A stretch of DNA of 64,000 nt from Sandaracinaceae bacterium (GTDB taxonomy: Bacteria; Myxococcota_A; Polyangia; Polyangiales; JADJQN01), in the NCBI GenBank assembly GCA_016712745.1, contig JADJQN010000003.1, positions 1,488,001 through 1,552,000 of the forward strand. The letters run 5' to 3'. The position numbers and the translations under genes were made by a program. Below are positions 56,261 through 64,000 of this stretch, one piece after another. The notes beneath the pieces are model-generated. The model made no database searches and was not told the DNA's origin. It saw only the letters and a list, made by a program, of their open reading frames with translations. Every line of letters starts with the position of its first letter. The first letter of the stretch is position 1.

Positions 56261-57835
56261 ATGACGGACGGTGTAGACGAAGCCGCGGACGCGCTTACAG
56301 GCACCATCCTTGCCGGCCGCTTCGAAGTAGTGGAACTGCTCGCGCGCGGCGGCATGGGCAAGGTCTATCGCGCGGTGCAAATGCCGCTCGGTCGCCCCGT
56401 CGCGCTCAAGGTGCTCGACATCAAAGGTGGCGGTGCATCGCGCGCGGATTTTCGTGGACGCTTTTTTCTCGAAGCCGCGACCGCGGCTAAGCTAAGCCAT
56501 CCCAACACCGTCACGATCTTCGACTACGGCATGAGCGGTGACTCCATCTACTTCATCGCGATGGAGTTGGTGGAAGGCGTCACACTCGCGGAAATCATCA
56601 AGCGCAAAGGCCCAGTCGATCCGGCGCGCGTTGCACACATGGGCGTGCAGATTTGCGGCTCGCTCAGTGAAGCGCATGCCATGGGCGTCGTGCATCGCGA
56701 CATGAAGCCGTCCAACGTCCTGCTCACGCATCGCGGCCACGATCCCGATTTCGTAAAGGTGGTGGACTTTGGTCTTGTGAAGGTGCTCGGCGATGAAACG
56801 GAGAACGATTTCACGCAGACCGGCATGATGATGGGTACGCCCAAGTACATGTCGCCCGAGCAGATTTCTGGCAAAGAGGTGACCGAGCACAGCGATATGT
56901 ACTCGCTGGGCGCGGTGCTTTTCTTCGCGCTCACGGGCAAGCCTCCCTTCGATGCTGCGAGCAAGTTCGACATTTTAACTGCTCACGTGAACAACGAGCC
57001 GCCGCGCATGCGCGATGTCTTCGCCGACTGCCAAGTGAGCGAAGCACTTGAAGGCGTCGTGCGTCGCTGCATGGCAAAAGTGCCTGAAGATCGCTACCGA
57101 TCGATGCACGAGGTTTCACGCGCTTTGCGCGCTTGCGAGCAAGAGCTACGCGGCACGGTAAAGAAATTCGATCGCCGTTCGCGTCCGCGCGCGCCCACCG
57201 GAACACCCGAAGCGTTGGCGGAAGCGATTCAGAGTGGCGATACAACGTCGATGACTCCGACGCCCGGCGCCACGCCGACCTCCGGTTTGGTAGCGCTGCC
57301 CGGTTCGCATCCGATTCGATCGATGTCACCGCCGATGCCATCGTTGCCCGCAGCTCCGATTGTACCGACGTCGTTTGCGCCGCCAGCGCTCACCTCGACC
57401 GGCTCGAATGCGATTGTGACGGCTACTCCGTCGGCTGCGCCTTCGCCGTCGGGATCGCATAGGCCGATCGCAGCACCCGTCACGATTCCAATCGTGCAGA
57501 ACCAGCTAAATTTCTTGCGCTCGGCATTGATCGCATCGGTTGCTGTGAACGTGCTCGCGCTTTCCGCGATGGTCTATTCGATCTTCTCCGACAGGAACTC
57601 CGCGCGTGAAACAGCGGTCGCGAACGAATCGCGCGTGCGCGTGATCACCGATCCTCCCGGCGCTCACGTCACGCGCAACGGCCGCGACCTTGGCGACGCG
57701 CCCGTGAATCTGATGATCCCGGCCAACGAAGAGTGGACTGTGGAGCTTCAGCTAAATGGCTATGCCGAACGCAGCATCGTCGTCTCCGGCGGCCAAGACG
57801 ACGTGCGCGTAAGGCTTGAGCGCGGCGTTCAGTGA
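56261..57835 (+). CDS. Ser/Thr protein kinase with C-terminal PEGA domain
   Basis: The product has 524 residues with a kinase domain (about 20-290): LLARGGMGKVYRAVQMPLGRPVALKVLD (glycine loop and Lys), catalytic HRDMKPSNVLL, DFGLVKVLG and SPEQISG in the activation segment. Then come a Pro/Ser/Thr-rich linker (about 315-410), one membrane helix (about 425-447) and a PEGA domain at the end (about 455-520, VRVITDPPGAHVTRNGRDLGDAPVNL). It is thus a membrane receptor kinase with an outside PEGA module, a paralogue in layout of the kinase at 14682-16286. It may phosphorylate targets read by FHA domains, such as the neighbour at 54394. That link is only inferred. Confidence 0.93.
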   Translation: MTDGVDEAADALTGTILAGRFEVVELLARGGMGKVYRAVQMPLGRPVALKVLDIKGGGASRADFRGRFFLEAATAAKLSHPNTVTIFDYGMSGDSIYFIAMELVEGVTLAEIIKRKGPVDPARVAHMGVQICGSLSEAHAMGVVHRDMKPSNVLLTHRGHDPDFVKVVDFGLVKVLGDETENDFTQTGMMMGTPKYMSPEQISGKEVTEHSDMYSLGAVLFFALTGKPPFDAASKFDILTAHVNNEPPRMRDVFADCQVSEALEGVVRRCMAKVPEDRYRSMHEVSRALRACEQELRGTVKKFDRRSRPRAPTGTPEALAEAIQSGDTTSMTPTPGATPTSGLVALPGSHPIRSMSPPMPSLPAAPIVPTSFAPPALTSTGSNAIVTATPSAAPSPSGSHRPIAAPVTIPIVQNQLNFLRSALIASVAVNVLALSAMVYSIFSDRNSARETAVANESRVRVITDPPGAHVTRNGRDLGDAPVNLMIPANEEWTVELQLNGYAERSIVVSGGQDDVRVRLERGVQ

Positions 57836-58779
57836 ACGTCGATGTGCAGCGTGTAGTTTGCGCAGGTGTTCATCCAGGCGGCAGGCGTTACGCGGATGAA
57901 GAGGGTGCCATCATCGTCGGTGCCGATATGATCGCAGTCGGTATTGATCGTCACAGCCTCGCCGAGTGAGCCTCCGGACGCCGATGCGCAACCATGTCCG
58001 ATCGTGTTGTCGCTTGAGCCCGTGTCGCAGCTGCTCGTATCGCCGGCTCCGCCCGTGCACGCGTAGAACGCTGCGAGATCGTAGTTGCTCCCGGCGGGGA
58101 TGCCATCGAGCGTGACCTCGATGATGGGGTTGCCGTCCAAGCCTGCATCGTCGACATCGGCGCGGAACCAGTCGGTATCGGTGGCAGAGCTTACGTTGAA
58201 CGAAACGTCCATCGTCACGCCGGGCGAATCGTTGAAATCGCCGATGTCGTGCGCGGTGCCGGTCGAGTTATTCGGCTCCGCAGCATCGGCCGCGCAGGCG
58301 CACATGCCGCTCATGCACGTCGCTGTGCCTGAGCACGTGCCGCAGTTCAGGGGCGTGCCGCAACCATCATCCGGCGTGCCGCACATCGCGCCCATTGTCT
58401 CGCAGCTGCTCGGGGCGCAGGAGCAATGGTCACCGTCACGCATCCATGCGCCGGTGCACGTAAAATCGCACGCGCCTTCTGTAGAACACGACGCATCGGC
58501 GTGAGCGGGGGGCGCAAGACATGCTTCGCCGCAGCCTTGCGAGCAGCCTATGTCGGGAGTATTCGCCTGGTCTTCCATGCACGTCGTTCCGCAACGATGC
58601 TGACCGCTGGGGCAGGCCATGCTCATATCGACGCGGCTCATATCCAATGCCATCGCATCCCGCGATGCGTCGCGCGATGCGTCGCCGACTGCACCGTCGA
58701 CAGGATCAGGCACGGTGTCTGAGCAGGCAGCGAACGTCAGCATCAACGCGCATGAGAGGATCGTTTGCAGCTTCGTCAT
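57829..58779 (-). CDS. Cys-rich lipoprotein, paralogue A
   Basis: The product has 316 residues with lipobox FAAC (Cys about 19) and an Asp/Ala/Arg/Met linker. A Cys-rich region follows (about 55-165) with CPSGQHRCGTTCMEDQ, GCGEACLAPP and DGCGTPLNCGTCSG repeats. Last is a beta-rich domain of about 150 residues (pre-peptidase-like, with DTDWFRADVDDAG and ITVTLDGIPAGSNYDL-like segments) that resembles PPC domains of secreted bacterial proteins. The Cys pattern suggests multiple disulfides. It is paralogous to the next gene, 20 bases upstream. Its 3' end overlaps the kinase gene by seven bases. Confidence 0.78.
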   Translation of the reverse strand: MTKLQTILSCALMLTFAACSDTVPDPVDGAVGDASRDASRDAMALDMSRVDMSMACPSGQHRCGTTCMEDQANTPDIGCSQGCGEACLAPPAHADASCSTEGACDFTCTGAWMRDGDHCSCAPSSCETMGAMCGTPDDGCGTPLNCGTCSGTATCMSGMCACAADAAEPNNSTGTAHDIGDFNDSPGVTMDVSFNVSSATDTDWFRADVDDAGLDGNPIIEVTLDGIPAGSNYDLAAFYACTGGAGDTSSCDTGSSDNTIGHGCASASGGSLGEAVTINTDCDHIGTDDDGTLFIRVTPAAWMNTCANYTLHIDVH

Positions 58780-58798
58780 TTGGTAAGTTCTCCGGCTT

Positions 58799-59734
58799 TC
58801 AGTGCACGTAAACGTTGAGTGAGTAGTTGTTGCAGGTGTTGACCCACGCGGCAGGGATCACGTGCACGAGCGCGACTCCGTCTTCATCGGTCGAGGAGCA
58901 ATGCGCGATGATAGTCGCTATCTCGCGCGTTACGCCACTGTTTCGCGAAGCGCATCCGTTGTGGCCGGCGCCGTCCGTGTAGGCCGTGCAATCGTCAACC
59001 GTCGATGAATCCCCGCCTGGGCCGCACGCGAAAAAGAGCTCCATGTCGTAGTTACTTCCGGTCGGAATCGAATCGAGGGTGACGGTAATACGGGGGTCGC
59101 CTCCATCGAGGCCATCCACGACATTGAACGAGAACCAATCACCATCCGCCATGCTGTGAACGCTCGAATCCGTGAAGCTCATCTCGTCGTCGTCGGCGTC
59201 GTTGTAGGTGCCAAGGGAGTGCGGAGTCGACGCGGTGTCGTTGGGTTCGTTCGCATCCGGTGTGCAGGAGCACGCGCCTTCGAGGCACGTTGAGTTGGTC
59301 CCGCAGGTGCCGCAGCTCAAGGGCGTTCCACAGCCGTTGTCGGGCGCGCCGCATGTTGCGTGCAAGTCGCTGCAGCTCATGGGCGTGCACGTGCAGTGGT
59401 CGAATTCTCGGATGTACGGTGCGTCGCATCGAAAGTCGCAGCGCCCGTCGTCTCCGCACGATGCGGTCGCGTTCGCAGGCGCGGCAGGGCAGGGACCTCC
59501 ACAGCCAAGCGCGCATCCGATCGATGGTTCGTTCGAGTGATCGACGACGCATCCGCTCTCGCATAAATGCTCGCCGGTCAGGCACCCCGAGCCCATATCG
59601 CGACGCCCCATGTCGATAGCCCCATCGCGCCGGCCCCCGTCTGTGCTGGCATCGCCGCCCGTCATCTCGCTCTCCGAGCAGGAACAAAGCAGGCCAGCTG
59701 CGACGAGCGTTCCCAAGACAAGCAAACGGTTCAT
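58799..59734 (-). CDS. Cys-rich lipoprotein, paralogue B
   Basis: From the ATG at 59734 the product is 311 residues with lipobox LCSC (Cys about 19) and an Asp/Gly/Arg/Met linker. It has the same order as paralogue A: a Cys-rich part with GCLTGEHLCESGCVVDHSN, GCGGPCPAAPA and NGCGTPLSCGTCG, then a PPC-like beta domain ending in WVNTCNNYSLNVYVH. A and B look like a tandem duplication that has diverged. The longer reading to 59797 lacks a signal sequence. Function unknown; probably surface-exposed. Confidence 0.78.
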   Translation of the reverse strand: MNRLLVLGTLVAAGLLCSCSESEMTGGDASTDGGRRDGAIDMGRRDMGSGCLTGEHLCESGCVVDHSNEPSIGCALGCGGPCPAAPANATASCGDDGRCDFRCDAPYIREFDHCTCTPMSCSDLHATCGAPDNGCGTPLSCGTCGTNSTCLEGACSCTPDANEPNDTASTPHSLGTYNDADDDEMSFTDSSVHSMADGDWFSFNVVDGLDGGDPRITVTLDSIPTGSNYDMELFFACGPGGDSSTVDDCTAYTDGAGHNGCASRNSGVTREIATIIAHCSSTDEDGVALVHVIPAAWVNTCNNYSLNVYVH

Positions 59735-59894
59735 GGCGGTGAATCTCGCATGCCCCCGCGCGCAATCGCAAATGGGCGGGCCACCGAGGCCGCGCACGCG
59801 AAGCCCGAGTCATGGGAGCGGCAAACACTCCTTAACTATCGCTTTACAGGGGAATTACCGGCGTTGCGCACCTCATGCTACAACCGGCGCCGTC

Positions 59895-61121
59895 ATGGCG
59901 GACCAGCTTACGGCAGACCTCGAGTCGCTGAAAATCAATCGTGATGAACCGCAACGTCCTCCCGGCTCTGGCGGGCTCGTGCGCGTCATCGTTTGGCTTG
60001 TGGTCTTGGGCGCGCTCGCTGCAGTGGGCGTCTATTTCTACCCGAAGGTTCAAGCGGCCATCTTCAAGACCGAAGTCGCGATGACGGAAATCACCGTCAT
60101 CTCGCCCGCGCAAGCGGCGACCCAACTGACCGCGACCGGCTACGTCGTGGCGATGGTGAGGTCGCGTGTCGCCCCGCGCGTGCTTGGTCGGGTGTCGCGT
60201 GTTCTCGTCCATGAAGGAGATGTCGTTACGCAAGGGCAGGTTTTGCTTGAGCTTGATGCATCCAATCAAGAGAGCGCGCGAGCTGCCGCCAACGCACGCG
60301 TACTTGCAGCGCGTGCGCGTGTTGCAACGGCAGAAGCAAATCTAGCCGACGGCACTCAGCAAGCAGAGCGGCAGCGTCCTCTTGTTGAGCGGGGTGTGGC
60401 TCCGCGCCAGACGTACGAAGATCTTGCGTCGCGCGCATCCTCGTTGCGTGCGCAGGTTGCTGCCGCCAACGCCGAAGTTCGTGCGGCTCAAGCTGAAGTC
60501 GCAATGCTCTCGGTCGGGATTTCTCAGTACACAGTTGAAGCGCCGATTGCAGGCACCATCTTGGACAAGCCTCCCGAAGTTGGCGAAGCACTGAGCCCCG
60601 AGCTGCAAAGCGTGCTCGAGATAGCGGACATGTCGTCGCTCGTCATCGAAGTCGATGTGCCAGAGACGCGTGTTGCGATGGTGCGAATTGGCAGCCCTTG
60701 CGAAATCGTGCTCGATGCCTTTCCGGGCCGCCGTTTTCGCGGTGCTACGCTCGAAATCGGCCATCGCGTGAATCGCTCGAAGGCGACCGTCCCGGTGAAA
60801 GTGCGCTTCACCGAAGCGAACGAAGGCGTCCTTCCCGAGATGTCTGCGCGCGTGAGCTTTTTGACCGAAGCGCTGAGCAATGAACAGTTGCGCGCAGCGG
60901 AAAAGACGATCGTTCCCGGTCCGTCCGTTGTCAGTCGCAACGGCACTCGAGGCGTCTTCATCGTCGAAAACGGCGTGGCGCGTTTCCGCGCGGTCCGCAC
61001 GGGCGCGCAGGTGGGCGAAGATTTTGAGCTTATAGAAGGTCCGGATGCGGGAACGCGCGTGGTGGCTCGGCCGCCTGCGTCGTTGCAAGACGGACAGAGT
61101 GTTAAGGAAAGGGCAGAGTAA
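59895..61121 (+). CDS. HlyD/RND-type periplasmic adaptor of an ABC exporter
   Basis: From the ATG at 59895 the product has 408 residues: one membrane helix (about 30-49), a lipoyl-like domain split around an alpha-helical hairpin (about 95-245; ARVATAEANLADGTQQAERQRPLVERG), and a beta-barrel domain (about 260-350), as in MacA/HlyD adaptors. These link the inner-membrane ABC permeases to an outer-membrane channel. It overlaps the ATPase gene by one base and heads an operon of adaptor, ATPase and two permeases. Substrate not deducible. Confidence 0.9.
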   Translation: MADQLTADLESLKINRDEPQRPPGSGGLVRVIVWLVVLGALAAVGVYFYPKVQAAIFKTEVAMTEITVISPAQAATQLTATGYVVAMVRSRVAPRVLGRVSRVLVHEGDVVTQGQVLLELDASNQESARAAANARVLAARARVATAEANLADGTQQAERQRPLVERGVAPRQTYEDLASRASSLRAQVAAANAEVRAAQAEVAMLSVGISQYTVEAPIAGTILDKPPEVGEALSPELQSVLEIADMSSLVIEVDVPETRVAMVRIGSPCEIVLDAFPGRRFRGATLEIGHRVNRSKATVPVKVRFTEANEGVLPEMSARVSFLTEALSNEQLRAAEKTIVPGPSVVSRNGTRGVFIVENGVARFRAVRTGAQVGEDFELIEGPDAGTRVVARPPASLQDGQSVKERAE

Positions 61122-61819
61122 TGACAGACGCAATCGTGAAGCTGACCGACGTTGGCAAGACTTTCTGGCGCGGCACGGAAGCGATCAAAGTTCTCGATGG
61201 CCTCACGCTCGACGTTGCCGACGGTGCGTTCCACGCGCTCATGGGCCCGTCGGGTTCGGGCAAGTCGACTCTGCTCAACCTGATCGCCGGCCTCGACAAG
61301 AGCACAGCTGGCACGGTGCAAGTCGCCGGGCAGAATCTCAGTCAAATGAACGACGGTTCGCTTGCGGATTTTCGCGCGCGCAACATTGGATTCATTTTCC
61401 AGTCGTACAACTTGATGCCGGTGCTTACCGCCGCTGAGAACGTAGAGCTTCCTCTCTTGCTCACCAAGCTTTCCAGCGCCGAGCGCAAAAAGCGCGCGAT
61501 TACTGCGCTGCGCGTGGTTGGGCTAGAAGACCGGACCGGACACTTTCCGCGTCAGCTCTCCGGCGGTCAGGAACAGCGAGTCGCTATTGCGCGCGCGATT
61601 GTGAACGACCCGAAGATTTTGGTTGCCGATGAGCCCACCGGTGATCTGGATCGCAAGAGCGCCGACGACATTCTCAATCTCCTGGTGCGCCTCAACACCG
61701 AGTTCAAAAAGACCATCGTCATGGTTACGCACGATCCGGAAGCGGCCGAGCGCGCGACTACGACCTTGCACTTGAACAAGGGTGCGCTCATCGAGCAGCG
61801 CACGAAGGGTGCCGCGTGA
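61121..61819 (+). CDS. ABC transporter ATP-binding protein (MacB/LolD type)
   Basis: The 232-residue ATPase has Walker A GPSGSGKSTLLNL, the signature LSGGQEQRVAIARAI, Walker B ILVADEPTGDLD and the H-loop VTHDPEAAE. This is the complete set of the LolD/MacB family, which usually works with FtsX-type permeases. It follows the adaptor directly and its stop overlaps the permease start. The Gln-Glu in the signature (SGGQEQR, usually SGGQQQR) is a mild variation. It drives the transporter from the cytosol. Confidence 0.95.
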   Translation: MTDAIVKLTDVGKTFWRGTEAIKVLDGLTLDVADGAFHALMGPSGSGKSTLLNLIAGLDKSTAGTVQVAGQNLSQMNDGSLADFRARNIGFIFQSYNLMPVLTAAENVELPLLLTKLSSAERKKRAITALRVVGLEDRTGHFPRQLSGGQEQRVAIARAIVNDPKILVADEPTGDLDRKSADDILNLLVRLNTEFKKTIVMVTHDPEAAERATTTLHLNKGALIEQRTKGAA

Positions 61820-62982
61820 ATCTTGTAAGTCTTGCGGCGCGCAATGTCTTGCGCAACAAGTTCCGCACGACGCTCACTGTGCTCGGTGTGGCGGTGGCGC
61901 TACTTGCGTTCATCCTGCTGCGCACGGTGTTGTCGGCATGGAACGCGGCGGCGGATTACGCGGCGAAGGATCGCATTGCAACGCGTCACAAGGTGACCTT
62001 CATCATGACGGTCCCCAAGCGCTACGTAGATACCATTCGGCAAGTCCCGGGCGTGAGCGCGGTGAGCTATTTCAACTGGTTCGGCGCGAAGTACGAGCGC
62101 ATGCCCAACGAGTTCTTCGGTTCGATGGCCTGCGACCCACGGACAATGTTTGATGTCTATGACGACGTTCGCATCTCGGAAGCAGAGAAGCAGGCCTTCA
62201 TTGCGGATCGCCAGGGCGCCATCGTAGGCGACGTGCTCGCGCGCAAGATGAACTGGCATGCGGGGGACACGGTCACACTCAAAGGCACGATTTTCCCCGG
62301 CAACTGGACCTTCCACATCGTCGGTGTGTACACGGCGGCGAGTCGCGCAGTGGATCGCTCGACGTTCTTCTTCCAATGGGATTACTTGAATGAGTCACTC
62401 CCTCCCGGTCGTCGTGATCAGGTTGGATGGATCATGAGCCGCGTCGACAACGCGACGCAGGCGGCTGCAGTTTCCCAACGTATCGATCGCATCTTCGACA
62501 TTCAGGACGTGCAGACGCTCTCGATGAGCGAACGTGCGTTGAACGTTTCGTTCCTGGCCGGCTTCTCGGCGATCCTCCAAGCGCTGAATGTGATCTCGGT
62601 TGTCATCTTGCTCATCTTGCTACTGGTTTTGGGCAACACCATTGCGATGGGTGTTCGCGAGCGTACAAATGAGTACGGCGTTCTGCGCGCTCTCGGCTTT
62701 ATGCCGAAGCACGTTCGTCTCTTCATTTACGGCGAAGCGATTACGCTGGGCGCGATTGCTGGAACGCTTGGCGCGGGGATCGGCTTCGCGTTCGTCAACT
62801 TCGCGTTCGGGCCGTGGCTCGAGGAGAATATGGGCGCGATGTTCCCGTACTTCCGGGTGCCTGCCGAAGTGCTGATTGCGGCGTTTGTCTTCGCCGTCTT
62901 GCTCGGCATTCTCGCCGCCATCATTCCCGCGACTCGTGCCGCGCGGCTCACCGTCACCGACGCCCTTCGCCGCATCGACTGA
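61816..62982 (+). CDS. ABC transporter permease, FtsX/MacB-like
   Basis: From the GTG at 61816, which overlaps the ATPase stop, the product has 388 residues: an N-terminal helix (about 18-38), a large periplasmic domain (about 45-250), then three helices (about 262-285, 310-335 and 345-375). This is the standard FtsX/MacB permease layout, with NEYGVLRALGF as the coupling-helix motif between helices 2 and 3. It is paired with a second permease just downstream, so the transporter probably has a heterodimeric membrane part. Confidence 0.92.
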   Translation: MNLVSLAARNVLRNKFRTTLTVLGVAVALLAFILLRTVLSAWNAAADYAAKDRIATRHKVTFIMTVPKRYVDTIRQVPGVSAVSYFNWFGAKYERMPNEFFGSMACDPRTMFDVYDDVRISEAEKQAFIADRQGAIVGDVLARKMNWHAGDTVTLKGTIFPGNWTFHIVGVYTAASRAVDRSTFFFQWDYLNESLPPGRRDQVGWIMSRVDNATQAAAVSQRIDRIFDIQDVQTLSMSERALNVSFLAGFSAILQALNVISVVILLILLLVLGNTIAMGVRERTNEYGVLRALGFMPKHVRLFIYGEAITLGAIAGTLGAGIGFAFVNFAFGPWLEENMGAMFPYFRVPAEVLIAAFVFAVLLGILAAIIPATRAARLTVTDALRRID

Positions 62983-62989
62983 GGATTCC

Positions 62990-64000
62990 ATGGTACCCAT
63001 CAGCTACAACCTCCGCAGTTTGACGCATCGCAAAGCGACGACGTTCGCAACCGCGTTCGGCATCACTCTTGTCGTCTTTGTTTTCGCCGCTTCGGCGATG
63101 CTCACCGATGGCATCAAGACCACGCTCGGCAAATCAGGCTCCGAAGACATCGCGATTGTAATTCGCGATGGCTCGGACGCCGAGCTCTCGAGCAGCCTCG
63201 ATCAGCCCAACGTCGGCATCATCCTGTCGTCAGCCGATGTGAAGCGGCGCGCAGATGGGCAGCCTGACGGCGTTGGCGAAATCGTCGCTGTGCTCGCGCT
63301 CGACAAGATCGGCACGGAGGGCGTTTCGAACGTTCAGGTTCGCGGAGTGGCTTCAGCTTCGTACGCCTTTCGGCCGACCATTCACATCGTGCAAGGCCGC
63401 CAGGCGCGGGACGGCGCTGAAGAAGCAGTGGTTGGACGCGCGATCGCCGGACGCTTTCGGGGCTTGGCGTTGGGGCAGTCGTTCGAGATCAAGAAGAACC
63501 GTCACATCACGGTTGTCGGCATCATGGAGGACCGCGGTTCGTCGTTTGAGTCCGAGGTTTGGACGGACATCGAAACCGTGCGCAGCGCATTCGGACGTGA
63601 AGCGCTCGTCTCTTCCGTTCGCGCGCGTCTTCGTTCGGCGTCTGCTTATCCGGCGTTTGAGCGAGCGCTCAAGTCCAATCGTCAGCTTGGCGTCGAAGTC
63701 ATGCGCGAGACGGACTACTACGCGCGCCAGTCCGAAGGCACCGGCACGCTCATTTCGGTGATGGGCAACATGATCGCGTTCTTCTTCTCACTTGGCGCCA
63801 TGATTGGCGCGATGATCACGATGTACGCCGCCGTCTCGAATCGCAGCCGCGAAATCGGAACTCTGCGCGCTCTCGGCTTCTCCAAGATGAGCATCCTCTT
63901 TGCGTTCTTGCTCGAAGCGCTAATGCTCTCCTTGCTCGGCGGCATCGTGGGCGTGCTTGCATCACTTGCGATGAACGGCACGGGCTTCTCGATGATGAAC
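62990..64000 (+). CDS. Second ABC transporter permease, FtsX/MacB-like (partial, runs off the window)
   Basis: The ATG at 62990 follows GAGG and seven bases after the first permease ends. The frame stays open to the last base, giving 337 residues, so the end is missing. Seen are the N-terminal helix (about 19-41), a periplasmic domain of about 200 residues with VEVMRETDYYARQSEG at its end, and a helix with GNMIAFFFSLGAMIGAMITMYAAV followed by the coupling segment SREIGTLRALGFSKM. A final helix begins before the edge. It is the partner of the previous permease and a paralogue by domain order. Confidence 0.9.
   Translation, partial: MVPISYNLRSLTHRKATTFATAFGITLVVFVFAASAMLTDGIKTTLGKSGSEDIAIVIRDGSDAELSSSLDQPNVGIILSSADVKRRADGQPDGVGEIVAVLALDKIGTEGVSNVQVRGVASASYAFRPTIHIVQGRQARDGAEEAVVGRAIAGRFRGLALGQSFEIKKNRHITVVGIMEDRGSSFESEVWTDIETVRSAFGREALVSSVRARLRSASAYPAFERALKSNRQLGVEVMRETDYYARQSEGTGTLISVMGNMIAFFFSLGAMIGAMITMYAAVSNRSREIGTLRALGFSKMSILFAFLLEALMLSLLGGIVGVLASLAMNGTGFSMMN

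Overview
The window looks like chromosomal DNA from a free-living, GC-rich Myxococcota (deltaproteobacterial) bacterium. Signs of this are a MYXO-CTERM-like sorting tail, an AgmX/PglI-type protein, two Ser/Thr kinases ending in PEGA domains, many lipoproteins with Asp/Gly/Met-rich linkers, PilZ and FHA proteins, and a good sigma-54-type promoter. No rRNA, tRNA, CRISPR array, IS element or prophage was recognised. Genes are densely packed, often overlapping by 4 bases, and no gap between called genes exceeds about 260 bases.

Layout. 1-9.7 kb: end of a polysaccharide flippase, moaC, a LuxR regulator, trxB, a cyclic-nucleotide-binding protein, an M16 protease with a PpiD/SurA foldase, secreted proteins and a truncated haemoglobin. 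9.7-14.7 kb: membrane glycosyltransferase-like genes. 14.7-21.2 kb: a Ser/Thr kinase, a kelch lipoprotein and a flippase-alkaline phosphatase superfamily fusion. 21.3-23.8 kb: a restriction-modification pair whose methyltransferase carries a 408-residue intein with a LAGLIDADG endonuclease. 23.8-30 kb: small lipoproteins, a GreA/B-like factor, YkvA, dnaK, an outer-membrane protein and a winged-helix regulator. 30-43.2 kb: a c-type cytochrome region. It holds a CcmF-CcmH fusion and partner genes; a tightly overlapped operon of a b-type membrane cytochrome, a 23-haem cytochrome, a 10-haem cytochrome and a beta-barrel protein; a divergent FeS-flavoprotein; an 11-haem lipoprotein; and a DUF2271/MYXO-CTERM protein. 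43.4-56 kb: ssb, a BtuF-like receptor, tlyA, ttcA, PilZ, fbp, a REC-EAL phosphodiesterase and an FHA protein fused to a degenerate CpaF-like ATPase. 56-64 kb: a second PEGA kinase, two paralogous Cys-rich lipoproteins, and an ABC export operon (adaptor, ATPase, two permeases) that runs off the end.

How it fits together. The 30-43 kb block is best read as one electron-transfer locus: the Ccm-like genes help attach haem, the FeS-flavoprotein and b-type cytochrome could deliver electrons at the inner membrane, and the 23-, 10- and 11-haem proteins with the barrel could carry them across or out of the envelope. This is inference from content and arrangement. The most unusual single gene is the intein-split methyltransferase translationally coupled to its presumed nuclease. 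Two related palindromic elements of about 125 bp, in opposite orientation, each sit between a convergent gene pair.
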